In this document: positions 45,629-57,203 of the stretch, in pieces
Layout: every line of letters begins with the position of its first letter
Numbering within the stretch: the stretch's first letter is position 1
From: Coptis chinensis
Lineage: Eukaryota; Streptophyta; Magnoliopsida; Ranunculales; Ranunculaceae
Reading direction: 5' to 3'
Length of the DNA stretch: 64,000 nucleotides
Assembly: GCA_015680905.1 (NCBI GenBank)
Contig: CM027381.1
Coordinates: 70,049,501 to 70,113,500 of the forward strand
The notes under the pieces: model-generated
Seen by the model: the letters and a program-made list of their open reading frames with translations, nothing else
Databases searched by the model: none
Told to the model about the DNA's origin: nothing
Made by a program: the position numbers and the translations under genes

Positions 45629-46890
45629 CTACCAACGTTTTTTCTCCACATTCTCAAATTGGGATTGGGTCAACCCACATTCTATAAGGTCTTTGGCCAC
45701 CCTATTTCTTATCATGGCCCCAGACCGGTTGAATATTGGGGCATCACCTTGGAGTAACTGATCCGCAAAAGCCAGTACAAAAACCCCAGTGTCCCTAGGA
45801 TCCTTCTGCTTCTTACAGTCTTGATATTTGATAATCCATGGTCTCGATCTGTAGCTGTGATTGGGGTACACAGTCTTTGTTGTGCATTAAGAGTGCGTAC
45901 GGAAGTAGGGTACAATTTTTTCCAGTTGGGGTGTATGGTCGGCAATAACGTCCACCAGCGAGTCGTAAATCAGGCAAGTTCAAGTGCGAAAGCAGAAGAC
46001 GACCAGTATCCAAAGGTGGTTTGAGAGATCGAAGGCCATCATCAACCCCTTGGACTTGGTGACATACGGGATGTGTGTGTTTTCTTCGAGCAATTCTTTG
46101 AAGGTCAACCTTAGGGACCATGACATGTTGGAAGCAAGTACAACAATCTTTTCTTCTGTAGTCAGGCTTCGATCAGTGAGAGTCTCCCCAGCGGTGGCAT
46201 ACAAAGGCTCCATGTAGACCTACATAGTTTTTGAAACTATAATTATTCGGAGCATTGTTGAAAAATCTCAGAATAAGTCGGAGAAAAGAAGTGGGTTTTG
46301 GGAGACATTACCAGCATCTGTGTATCTGGGATGATAGCATAGTATTTCGACGGTTCACGTATTGTCACGAAGTTGTCATACTGTGCAAGTCTGTTGTAGT
46401 GCCCCCCAGAAGGGTCATGTACACCGAAATAATCTTGACCAGGAAAAAAAGAGTAAAACCTCGTGATTCTACAAACCCACAGTTATAAACAAGACAAATT
46501 GACTATTTCGACGATATAATAAGTGAAATATTGCGGGAAAGGCCAAAATGTAGCAAGTAGCATTCTACAAACCTCGTGATTTAGCCACTGGTACTGTCTA
46601 AGCAATTGGTAGGTGCTCAAGTTTATGGACAACCCTTGACCATAAACCCTGACTGTTAGATCAGCAGCATGCCCAGTCTTGAGAGTTTGGTCATACAACC
46701 ACCAATACACCTGTGCAAGGACTTTTGACTCTGTACTTTGCGTGGGATTCGGAGGCAGACTATGTCTAGCCAGAACTGTGGGATTCCGCTTTATTAATAG
46801 CAAACCCACCAACATAACTTCTAGAAGCTTATCAAGACACACTTCAGCGGCCCTCTCCTCCCTAGCACTTAATTGATTACAGTTCTTCAA
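45629..46890 (-). pseudogene. Second Ulp1-type protease gene copy, decayed
   Basis: Reading the minus strand from 46890: KNCNQLSAREERAAEVCLDK, VYGQGLSINLSTYQLLRQYQ, WLNHEV (entry motif), an intervening non-coding part, MMAFDLSNHLWILVVF near 46060, and, in other frames, RDTGVFVLAFADQLL and MIRNRVAKDLIECGL near 45700. The catalytic Cys position (DCG) reads DTG, and the His-Trp pair is split by a Leu. Frames shift at least twice. It is convergent with the MULE transposase at 38380-42936, so both may be genes of one large MULE. Confidence 0.75.
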
Positions 46891-47289
46891 CTGCTCAACT
46901 TCCGTTGACTGTCAAGCGTCTTTATATGCATATTGTCGGGCTCCACTTCCATAGTGTCTAGCTGCAAAACACCAGCCACAAAATTAAGGTCAATAGTGGG
47001 CTCAGTACTAACATTGCCATTGGTAACCTATGCAAAAGATCACAATTGTATTAGTTAGTAGGGTCCGTAGTTAGTAACTATGACGTCCCAGTAGGGGAAC
47101 CTAATGCCCCCAGTCCAAATTCTCTACAACATTCGCATCTGTGACATATTATTTAGAAGGGTCTGTTATTTTAATTTGCCCATATTTGGCCCTACGTTAT
47201 ATTTAAATATGATGACTTTGAATAGTGACATAATGTCCCAGAGTTGTAACATAGTTTTAGCCAGAGTCTGCAGGATCCACCTCCATGAC

Positions 47290-47625
47290 ACCAATTGGTG
47301 AACTTTGAACTTCAGCAACCGTTCTCCCACCACCAGCTTCTTCTCCCGCATCAAAGTCCAAACGCCGGCCAACTTTCCTCTTACAATACTCTTCGTCAGA
47401 TATGCCACACTCCAACAAGTCCTTTGCTATTCTTTGCCTTATATACAGTCGCCTTTTCGCTGGGAAGACTGGTGACAGATTTCACAGTAGGCTATCGGCA
47501 AAGACAAGTGTAAATGCACCACAGCTGTTGGCATCGTCTTGTTTGCCGCAAACCGAAAACTCAAAACTCCGCTGACGACCCAATTTGGCAATGTTTATGC
47601 ATTCTCCATCCTGGCTCAACAGTTT
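47290..47625 (-). pseudogene. Third Ulp1-type fragment, catalytic Cys kept
   Basis: The minus strand reads LSQDGECINIAKLGRQ, then FEFSVCGKQDDANSCGAFTL, VFADSLL, a TGA stop, NLSPVFPAKRRLYIRQRIAK and DLLECGI. It matches the end of the copy at 26880-27100, where the stop position is Arg (CGA to TGA). The Cys-Gly pair (SCG) is intact, unlike the two other copies. The N-terminal side is cut at about 47625, where F-box-like sequence begins in the same reading frame. Confidence 0.78.
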
Positions 47626-48255
47626 GGGAATCAAACAATTCAACATGATGATAGGCACATGTCCTTGCTTTGTTGTCTTGGGAAGGTCGGACAGTGTCGT
47701 ACCTCGATATTGAAATCTGAACAATATTGAATCACAAAGGTTCCACAGAATTCACAACCATGCCCACACTTTCAGTGAAGAATCTGTTCCTAGGATTATT
47801 TAGGCGATGAACGTTTCTAGTCGTTGGTCTGTATACGTAAAACTATTGGTATCTTTCGTAAGGTGTATTCAAGAGAACAATACCTTCCATTGACGAGGCA
47901 ATGACCGATGTACCATATGGTTTGGAGTCTAAACTTGGAAATGGAATTGGTGGATTGTTTGCAATGCTGAAAGCAAAAGTTATCGTCGTTTCCCTTTTGT
48001 TTTTCGTATTTATGATGCAACCAAAAAAAGATCCCGTCATTAACTCGTGCTCTTTGGTGAAGGAACTTGAACTTGTAAAGGCTGCCCATTTTCGGCATAC
48101 GAACTTGGTTTTTTTGAGAAATGGAAGTGGAGCATGTTTGACAATCTCTTCACAAATTTCGAGTGGGTTTTGTTGGTTTGGTTGGTGTTGTTGTTGTTCT
48201 TTCCATGTGAAGTAGATCCCTCCATTGTTGTTCTTTCGAGTGGGTTTAATTTCAA
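47626..48255 (-). pseudogene. F-box gene copy A, partial
   Basis: Minus strand: an F-box-like start near 48170 (FVKRLSNMLHFHFSKK in a shifted frame), MTGSFFGCIINT, NNPPIPFPSLDSKPYGTSVI, ASSMEGIVLLNTPYERYQ, then sequence matching copy B down to IMLNCLIPKL, where it joins Ulp1 sequence. F-box proteins recruit substrates to SCF ubiquitin ligases; the parts after the F-box here are of the F-box-associated type. Several frame changes make it a pseudogene. Confidence 0.65.
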
Positions 48256-48379
48256 GTGTAGAGTTTTCTGGTTTAATATTCAGACCTTTAATATTCTCTT
48301 AATGCTTAGAAGTTTTCTGCATTTAATATTTAACTCAAGCATTTTTTTACCAGAGTATGGCATACATAACATCTTATAG

Positions 48380-49250
48380 TAAACTTTTGGTGTCCTATCG
48401 ATTCCCGTGGCGTGTTCAGGAAGCTCTCATTTGATATATGAATCTAACCGCCTACTTAACAGTAAAATCGATGTTTCTCAATTATGCCTAGATTGTGACA
48501 AAGAAAAGGTCTTGATAGATGCGCTATCTTGTCATAAGAGTAAGGTGTCGTGTTGAGGGTGCTAAAATTTTGAATTTGAACCTGACCGCCTAATTAACTC
48601 GAAAACCGATGCTTCTTGCTACAGACTAAAGTATGGGATAAATAATGGCCTATCGGGTAGCTATGGTGTCATATCAGGCACGTATCATGTTGAGGGTTTT
48701 CTATTTTTGAATCTGAATCTAACCGCCTAATTAACACAACAACCGATCCTTATATCGACTGCCTAGAGTATGGCGTACATAATGGCCTATCAGGTAGCTA
48801 TGTTGTCATCAGAGGAACGAGTCGTGTTCAAGAAGCTCTAATTTGATATTTGAATCTAATAACCTAAGTAACACAAAAACTGATGCTACTCTTTAAAGCC
48901 TAGAGGATGGCATACTCAATGTCTTATAGGGACGTTATGCTGTTATATCTGGGATGTGTCCAATTCTAAGTGCTCTAATTTAACATTTGAATCTAACCGC
49001 CTAATTAACACAGGAACCTTTGCATCTCTCTACCTATTAGAGAATGGTACACATAATGGCTTATATGGAAATTATATTAGCCTATGTGGAAAGTATCATG
49101 TTCATGCTTCTTTAATTGTTAATTTGAATCTTACCGCCTAGTTAACACAAAAACCAGCAAAAACCTTTACTTCTCCATTTGAGTCAAACATGGTATACAT
49201 AATGTCTTGTTCGGTACGTATGTTGTTCTATAAGAAACATTGCTTGTTCA
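48380..49250. repeat. 137-bp tandem array, 6 copies (array 1)
   Basis: GAATCTAACCGCCTAATTAA or close variants start at 48440, 48578, 48715, 48852, 48989 and 49126, a spacing of 138, 137, 137, 137, 137. Units also share GGCATACATAATGTCTTAT, TATGTTGTCATATCAG and GTGTTCAAG...TCTAATTTGA. It lies between F-box copy A and an F-box fragment. A second, less regular array of the same unit is at 57400-58280. Confidence 0.96.
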
Positions 49251-49254
49251 TATT

Positions 49255-49490
49255 TGGGCCTGGAATGGCAGGATTCTGTTCAATGCTGGAGGCAAAAAAT
49301 ATTAATAGTGGATTCTAAACTTCTTTCTGTATCTATCGTGTAACCCATAAATGATTTTGTCTTCAACGCATGCTCCTTTATGAAAGAAGTTGAATTTGTA
49401 GAGGTTTCCCATATTTTGAGAGACAAGCTTGGCCTTTTTAAGAAATGCATGTAACACATTTGACAATCTCAACACAAAGGGAAATGTTGT
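49255..49490 (-). pseudogene. F-box gene fragment (5' part)
   Basis: It matches the minus-strand N-terminal region of F-box copy C (59200-59420): the segment covering the F-box (LKKAKLVS...), the KEHALKT region and the ...NP.IP motif, with stops and indels. Only about 240 bp is left. Confidence 0.7.
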
Positions 49491-49644
49491 GAGATGCTAG
49501 GAGAATCATAACTACATCATAGTATTAAAGGTCTTTATGTATTTGATAAACAAGGAGATTAATGGAGGCTAGAGAATTAGGGTTCTGATACTTGCTGTAC
49601 AGTACACTAAGGGCAAAATCCTATCTTCAACAATCTTCTGCTTT

Positions 49645-49914
49645 ATGCAAAGGCAAAATCCTATCTTCAACAAGTCTCCCCCTTCCTTTATGGGAAGCAC
49701 AGACATCAAATCTTTTCTGAGGCCAGGTAGCCCCTTCTCTCCTATAGACAAGCACATAATGAAGTTGTTCATCGACAATAAGCGCGGAGAGGGTCTGCAT
49801 CTAATCATTGGGAAACTTCAGAAACACTTGAGGGAAACTAAGTCTGAACTTGATCTGGAGGAAGAAGAAAACCAAGAGACTGAAAATCTGAATCTTAGGT
49901 ACGAGAAGTTCTAG
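49645..49914 (+). CDS. Small open frame, 89 aa, unknown
   Basis: The frame MQRQNPIFNKSPPSFMGSTD... ends in a Glu-rich helix (SELDLEEEENQETENLNL). Just upstream GGCAAAATCCTATCTTCAAC occurs twice (about 49612 and 49652). Following DNA resembles that after the 44021-44302 frame. Function not recognised; it may be an element-encoded relic. Confidence 0.25.
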   Translation: MQRQNPIFNKSPPSFMGSTDIKSFLRPGSPFSPIDKHIMKLFIDNKRGEGLHLIIGKLQKHLRETKSELDLEEEENQETENLNLRYEKF

Positions 49915-50702
49915 TTTAAACTTGTGCGATTTATGCTGCGTCAAAAGTTTGAACCCATCCCATGGCCACGTAGGTGCCCCTGTGTCTGCCATTCAGATGA
50001 AAGCAAATCATGCACGTGTGTCGAAAATTTCAGATGAAAGAAATTCAGTTTAGTTGTGGCTTCTTTGCCCTTTATCGTTTATGCTTTTATGTTCTGTTGT
50101 TCTAGGTTGTTTACCTGTAGTGCCAATGACTATCCCTATCGTCTTACGAATTTAGATTCATTTCGTTGTATTTGTGAAGGGTTAATAGTTTAAACATGTG
50201 TTACAGTTTGTGTTAATCCCTAATTTGTATTTACTAGTTGATATTTGTTGGAGTGTTGTAATTTTGTGATGATAGGAATCTTACAAGTAGACAGCACACA
50301 TGGTGAATCGCGTAGAATTTTATAATGTTATGTCCGGTCAATACGATGTCTTGAGTTGAATAATCACAAATAAATGTTGATCATTTTCTTAAAATGAACA
50401 AATCCATCATTGATCACAGCATGGTCGAGGACTATCAATAGTTGTAATTACACATGATCATGTAATATAACCAGAACGTTTGAAATCGTATTTTCATTGG
50501 GCTCAATTAGCCACTGTCAAGTTCAATAATGATCTTCTTTCGCACCTAGTTTCATAGCCACCAATTCACATACTAGCAACGTTTCAAAATAGAAATCCTC
50601 TTATACATTACATTTAACCCTACATTTAAATCCAAATAGAAATACAAACGGAACCCAAATACAAATACAACATAAAAAATAGTTTTGATATCCTAATAAA
50701 AC
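49915..50702. other. Non-coding region
   Basis: No gene is seen. The last 150 bp before 50702 would be the 3' UTR of the GRF zinc-finger ORF on the minus strand. Confidence 0.4.
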
Positions 50703-51185
50703 TCATTCCTTATTATCCTTGTTCTCTACATCATTGATCCCAAGTTCATCCATCTTCTTCAAGAAACCCGCACAAACATCATTTGTTATAGCTTGTTTCA
50801 TCTCAACAAATGTGTACAATTTGGCAAGCGTTTCCTGTTCACTAGAATCATTCTTTGTTACGGCAGACGTAGAGCTTGTGCCACTCGTCTCCCCAAACCA
50901 TTGGAAGAATCCACATCCTGCAAATCCTTCATTAGTCGATTGTGGGCAACAATAGAATTTTCTATTTGGGTTTCTTAGGGTATGCGAGGTTCTTATCTTA
51001 CCAATTCCCTCATTACAATGACACATTTTCACCTCATCTACCCATTGCCAAAGTCCACACCCTTTAACACCCTTTGGACATGTAAGGTAAGCTCTCCCAG
51101 GGTTCTCTGAAGTCTTCAATACCTTAGTCTTGCATGTACCCCCTCCACAGATGCAAACAACATCTTTATTTCCCTTTGATGCCAT
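50703..51185 (-). CDS. Tandem GRF-type zinc-finger protein, 160 aa, intact
   Basis: An uninterrupted single-exon frame starting MASKGNKDVVCICGGG. Two GRF zinc fingers follow one another: CICGGG...KTSENPGRAYLTCP...GCGLWQW (about residues 11-48) and CHCNEG...NPNRKFYCCP...GCGFFQW (about residues 55-97). The C-terminal 50 residues are a helix-rich, acidic tail without a known domain. GRF fingers (zf-GRF) bind single-stranded nucleic acid in several nucleases and topoisomerases; many plant copies are small proteins of unknown role. It lies just downstream, on the same strand, of a PIF/Harbinger transposase relic, so it may be an accessory gene of that element or an adjacent host gene. The clean frame contrasts with the broken transposase. 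Confidence 0.8.
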   Translation of the reverse strand: MASKGNKDVVCICGGGTCKTKVLKTSENPGRAYLTCPKGVKGCGLWQWVDEVKMCHCNEGIGKIRTSHTLRNPNRKFYCCPQSTNEGFAGCGFFQWFGETSGTSSTSAVTKNDSSEQETLAKLYTFVEMKQAITNDVCAGFLKKMDELGINDVENKDNKE

Positions 51186-51399
51186 CTTAAACCCTTATAA
51201 ATATTGACAACAACATTTGAATAAAGTCATATCTCATGACAATCAACCTGTTTACATGCCATGATATAATAAACTCAATCACCAAGCAAAAAAAGTCTAA
51301 ACATTCTCATATCATCAATATGTCAGAAAACAAGAGTTTACAAGTCATAAATATAGCAAATAAAACAAGAGTTTACAAGAAGTTATACATCATAAAACA

Positions 51400-52524
51400 T
51401 GACTAACAAGAACATCACTCGGGATTATTAGGCCTTGCAATAAGGATATTTGCAATTTGAGATCGTAAATTGACCATATGAGCTTGATCTTGTGGCCTAA
51501 AAACTTGTTGAACACCAAAAATTGTTTCTGGGTCTACTAGAATCTGATTATTCACAAGAAGTTCCTCATTACCATATGCTTGTAATAACACATCATTGGG
51601 GCAACTATACGAAGGAAGTTATGAAGACCCATACAAGCAATGATTATGTTCCTCTGAATTAGAAACTTATACCCAGGCATCTTGCTTAAAATCAGGGAAC
51701 CTAACTTTCTAAACTCCAAAACTCCTCTCAATCACATTCCTTAGTTTTGAATGGCAATGGGTAAACTTCTCCTTAGTCCTAGCACGACTCCCAGGAAGTC
51801 TGTAGTCAGCGAGCCAATATCGTACACCACGTTATGGGGACATAAAGCCCCAAAGTATGCGTGTAAGCCGTGTGAAACAGATAATACTTATCTGTACAAT
51901 GGAAATAGATGACAATTTATTACGTATATACAAGTAATAAGTTTGTAGATAAAATGACAATAAAACAAAGTCTACACACTTACCTCAAGGAGGTAATGGA
52001 AACCTGAAAGCTGGATTCCCCACTGAAGTAGTTAACATACTAGCATCATGGGCAGTCCCCTCCCATCCAACCACAGCATATATGAATTTCAGTTCAAAGT
52101 CACAAATTGCCAACACGTTTTGTCAACAATCTTTTCCACCTCAGCCTCTGTAAGGGGTCTGTTTACTAGGAGGAATAACTGCATGAATGAGAGTGCCATC
52201 TAATGCTCCAACAGCCCCTTTGAATGCTCCTTGTCTAAGTTCTTTATAACTTCTAAGTTCTCCAACTGGGGCATCCCAAGATGGTGGTACAATCATCTCT
52301 TTGGAAAACACAATCATAGCTTTCAACACTTCATGAAAGTACTTGTGAATTGTTTCTCCAGAATGTTGGAATAACCAACTTACATGTGTCATACAAGTGT
52401 TATGACTAAGTTTTAACAAGAACATCTTCATTTTCTCATGGCTCCATAAGTAGGTGTTTACTATTGGCCAAGTACCCTCTCTCTCGAAAATGACTACACA
52501 ATGCTTGAAAAGATTCTTTTGCAC
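51400..52524 (-). pseudogene. PIF/Harbinger transposase (DDE nuclease) relic
   Basis: From 52524 the frame reads THVSWLFQHSGETIHKYFHE, VLKAM, then GAVGALDGTLIHAVIPP and TPYRG, the first part of the Harbinger nuclease (GALDGTHI motif with the first Asp). Downstream pieces in several frames follow down to about 51420: a match to the ...W.FVTLN...GW.G..HDA block near 52090-52030, SLPIAIQN/RNVIERSFGV near 51760-51710, and IIIACMGLHNFLR near 51640. Frameshifts and stops are frequent. N-terminal exons upstream of 52530 are not clear. PIF/Harbinger elements need a second Myb-like protein, which was not found here. Confidence 0.82.
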
Positions 52525-54439
52525 ATCCTAAAAGATTGGAAAATTTGTTTTGATGGACCATTCAAAGTCTCCCTAACTAAATCTTATCCACTATGTGAGG
52601 AAATGCACATCTTGTGATGGACTCTCCTTGGGAGTGTATTTCTTCTTGCATGTTTGAGCAATATCACTAATGCTATTAGACTCACCAACAAGGATAAGTT
52701 AAAAGAATCCATATAGACCTACATATAACAAGGATAACCATATAAATGTATCCATCACATTGCATTCGGTGCAAACAAATTAAAAAACAGTTTATGCATT
52801 TCAAAGAGAGAATAACATACTAGAACTTGGCATAATGATGAGTGTGTGAGCACTTGGGTTGATAGTGGAGCAAGCATCAGGATCACCAAAGCGATCATCT
52901 TAACCATAATGTACATCAGCAATGTATAATGAAAAGTGCACTTCCATTATTGTACAAAATATAAAATGGCATGGTTCTCTGTCAAAGTTCAAATGTAGGC
53001 TTCCTTTGCTAATACTCCATTTTCGATTTATTGGTATATTTCACCCTAAACTAAACACATTCTTATCAATCAATCAGCAACAACACAAAATTAAAATAAA
53101 AAGGGAACCAGTCGGCAACAAACCTAAAATCAAGTACTAAAAGAAAATAAATAAATCAGTAAATAGCCAAATCAATTAGTCGGCAGCAAACTGGCCACAA
53201 CAATCAATAAAAAGAAATTGAAACAATAGCATACAATGCAACAACAATAATGCAAGTGCTAGTGAGAGAGAGTGTGAGTGTGAATTCAATAATGAACAGA
53301 GTCCATGAATACTAGCATAATCTAAGAGACAGCTTGCCAATTTAATCAATGTCAATTAAGTTTCTATTGCATACCGAGTGGCTCAATCGACCTTGACAGT
53401 GGTGGTAACAGTTTCACACTTTCTCGCGGTTATGGCAGCAGCACCAAGGCACTCGGTCGATATCAGAGATGGAGCTCGTGATTGGTGACAGTAGCAGCAG
53501 CAGTTCGTTGGTCTAGGAAAAATGAAGAAGAGATAACGAGGGCAAGGGGTAGTGTGCTTGGGGCGTTTGTGTATTTTCCCAACATACAAGTCTTACAGAA
53601 TTGTAGTAGGTCCAATTTTAGTACTGGCAGAAATCATGCCTCTTATAAGACATTCGGAACCCTAAGACATTTCTAGTAGAATGCCTCTTATAAGAGGCAA
53701 AAAACAAAAATGAACCAAAAATATGTCCCAAATCACTGGTCCACGTGTCTTATAAGAGGCAAAAACAAATGGCTCCTATGTTGGTAAACTGTTAGAGATA
53801 TATTATGTTGGCTTATGGGATAGTTATGTTGTCTCACAGGTAACCATTGAGGAAAATGAAATAACATGTTCAATTAAGTACTAATTGAACACATTGCAGT
53901 GCTTTTTGCACTTGATACATAAGTACCCAGTCTATTAATATGCACTAAACCATACTCAATGCAGTGCTTCTTGTGTTGTGTGATTGTGTCTAGTAGATAC
54001 TGTTTCAGCAAGTTTTGCCAAAACACACTAGTTGGGTCAGAAGTGATCTTTTGGGAAGAGATTGCGAAGGGGATGGTTGTTGGTGAAAGTTAAGACTGGA
54101 CTTTGGTTTAAAGTTGCCTATGTACCCAAATGTTGTATTGTTTTGGGATCAAGTCTTGATTGCGCAGTTATGGAGAATGACCAATGTTGGATTTTATATG
54201 TCGGATTGGTGATAGTTACTTCCTCGTTCTCCAATATTCCAATCGTGGGATGAAGTTGGAGAACTTGCTGGAATACCATCATAGGATCTGAAGTTGATGG
54301 AAGTGAATCTTGAATTTAGACGAAGTTGTGGACGAAGTTGTGGAAGTTGATTGATTCGGTTAAACAACTTCCTCACAAATGTTCAAGACACGTGTTTAAT
54401 TGAATAGACTTTGTGTTATGTAGGTAGGTAGGCTATAAA
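52525..54439. other. Mostly non-coding; palindromic TATAAGAGG motifs
   Basis: 52525-52900 probably holds the decayed 5' part of the Harbinger transposase gene. At 53630-53760 TGCCTCTTATAAGAGGCA, an 18-bp perfect palindrome, and two partial copies (GCCTCTTATAAG, GTCTTATAAGAGGC) occur within 130 bp. No gene is seen elsewhere. Confidence 0.4.
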
Positions 54440-54590
54440 TTGAATCTGAGCATGGGCTCTGAGCGTGGCCTTTTGGGGCTCTGAGCATGGGCTTTATTGT
54501 AGTTAAGCTCTAAGCATGGGCTTTTTGGCTCTGAGCATGGGCTTTATTGTAGATAAGCTATGAGCATGGGCTCTAAGCGTGGGTTTGTAT
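54440..54590. repeat. Short degenerate minisatellite
   Basis: CTCTGAGCATGGGCT or variants (CTCTAAGCATGGGCT, CTATGAGCATGGGCT, CTCTGAGCGTGGCC) recur about seven times at irregular 15-50 bp spacing, interleaved with TTTATTGTAG(T/A)TAAG. Confidence 0.8.
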
Positions 54591-54964
54591 TGAATTGGGA
54601 TTTTATTGGGCCACATTTGTGGGGGCCGGAACAGATACCGATCCATACTCACATTTGTAAAACGTACCAACTTTCTACAATGATCTTGTCCGTGGTTTTC
54701 AAAGAAGCCAAATGACTGCAGGGAACAATTCATTTTTGCCATAGAGTCATAATCAAGTAAGCGGAGCGAATGTTTTTGAGAAGGGTGGGGGGTACGTGGC
54801 CTAAAATGTAGTTTGGTAAGTTTGTGTCTGTCTGTCCTCAATCCTTCACCACTCTCCCTCTGCCTCCTTCACTCCAAACTCTCTCTCTCCCCACCCACAA
54901 ACCCATCTCTCCCTCCACCCTCCACTCACGCCCCCACTGCATGCAGTTATCTAGTTACATATAT

Positions 54965-56080
54965 AAATTACCATGGAAGGGACTGCTTTAGATATTTCTG
55001 CACTTGTTAAGTCATTAGTGTTTGCAGATTGAACTGTAATGGATCTATTGATAGCTTAAGTTGAAATGAGTTCCCCATGTATTTTAACTGTGAAATGATA
55101 ATGGGTAATGATTGAAGAAACATCAATTCAACTTATACATAATGGGAAAGTTAAACTTACTTACATAAGTTCGCAGAAAAACAATTAGAACTCAACAAAT
55201 GGACAATTAGACAAACACCAATAGAGGTGATAGACAAATAGAGGGGTTTCCTGATTAAGTTTGTCTTATAGTATAGTTATATTGTGTTAAAAGGAAACCT
55301 TGAGGAAAGGACATGACATGTTTAATTAAGTACTAATTGAACATAATGCAGTGCTTCCTGCAAGTCCAACACAATGACTCTATATTTCTGTAAGCAAGGG
55401 ATAAACAATGGTCATAGGTTTATAAAGTGCAGAAGTCAACCTAGAAGCGGTGCTTTCAAATGGATTGATCTCCCGGATGAAGAAGGCCATGAAGCCAGCC
55501 ATCAAGCAACTACAACTAGGTAAGAAAAGGTCATAGAAGGAGGGAAGGTGAAGGTAACAGTGGAGGGGAACTGTACCTCCAAAATTACCATGGAAGGGAC
55601 TGTTTTAGATATTTCAACACTTGTTAAGTCTTTAGGGTTTGCCGATTGAACTGTAATGGATCTACTGATAACATATGTTGAAATGAGTGAACATTTTGGA
55701 TGTATTTTAATTGTAATTGATGTAGTTTAACTGTGAAATGATAATGGGTAATGATTCAAGAAACATGAATTCAGCTTAAACATAATGGGAAACTTACACA
55801 TAATTACAAAAATTCATAGAAAAACAACAAGAACTAAACAAAGGGATAATTACAAATAGGTGTTTCTAGTTATGTAAGTTACTCTATTAGAGGTACACTG
55901 TGTTGTCTTCATACATAGTTATGTTGTTGTGTATTTAACCATTGACTAAAGGACATAACATGTTTAATAAGTAATAATTTCACATAACCATAACACAATA
56001 CAGTGTTTCCTGCAGTTGATACATAATAAGTACCCAATCTTAAAACGTACTGACTAACAGGAAAGAAATAATTACATATA
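54965..56080. repeat. ~620-bp tandem repeat, about two copies
   Basis: ACCATGGAAGGGACTG(C/T)TTTA at 54971 recurs at 55588. GTCTTATAGTATAGTTATATT...ACATGACATGTTTAATTAAG near 55262 recurs in diverged form near 55895. A further related piece lies at 53800-53960. No coding sequence is recognised in the unit. Confidence 0.75.
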
Positions 56081-56087
56081 TAAACGA

Positions 56088-57167
56088 CTAGTTCAATTGG
56101 GTTTCGGCAAAGTCTGACATGAATGGGAAAATGGAGTAAATGCCACTTGCTGGGATTACATGATCTGCTAGGACCTTCTTCTCCATGAAACTGTACCATA
56201 TGATCTTGTTGTACCAACTAAAAACTCCAATGTCTGATGGCAGTAGGTCGACAAAGTTTGAATGGCAGAAACTTTCATACAATATAAACATCCTCGGTTC
56301 ACTCCACACACAGTTCTCGTACTGCTACAAAACCCGGAGTTCTAATATTTCAGTGTCGGTGCCGTCCTCACCCCAGAAAGAGAACATAATAGCTATGGAG
56401 CCATCATAGGGAAACAGCGTGTACAACTTCGGTGGACGTTGAGTCTCTGATAGCCTAATCCTTGTCCATTGCTTACGTCGAACGTTAAAAACTAATATTC
56501 CCGTATCCCAAAAGAGACCAATGAAGATTTCCTTTTGCAACAACTCCAGCATTCCTTTTAATGAGTTCATCATTAAAATACAAATCCAGGTCCTCCAACC
56601 TTCTCCATTGGTTAACTTGGGAATCAAACAATTCAACATGATAGATGATACATTTCCTCAATTTGTTGTCCCTGGAAGGCCTTATAATGTTGTGGTTGGG
56701 TACTGAAAGCCTAACTATAGTGAATCACAAAGGTTCCACAGAATTCACCACCATTCCCAGACATTCTGTGAAGAATCTGTTCCTAGGATTATTTAGGCGA
56801 CGAAGGTTTCTAGTCGTTGGTTTGCATACATAGAAATTTTGGTATTTTTTGTAAGGTGTGTTCAAGAGAACAATACCTTCCATTGACGAGACAAGGACCA
56901 ATCTACCATCAGGTTTGAAGTCCAAACTTGTGCCTGGAATTGGTGGGTTGTTTGCAATGCTAGATGCAAAAGATATCTTGGATTCCCATTTGTATTATGT
57001 ATTTATGATGTAACCAAGAAAAGATCCCATCAACAATGCATGGTCCTTAGTGAAGGAACTTGAACTTGTAAAGGATGCCCATTTTTGACAGACGAACATT
57101 GCTTTTTTGAGAAATGGAAGTGGAGTACGTTTGACTATCTCTTCAGAAATTTCATTTGGCATTTCCA

Positions 57168-57203
<36 letters not shown>

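Noticed and set aside
54810-54960. CT-rich stretch as a gene leader
   Set aside because: It resembles a 5' UTR, but no coding region follows; the adjacent DNA is a ~620-bp tandem repeat.
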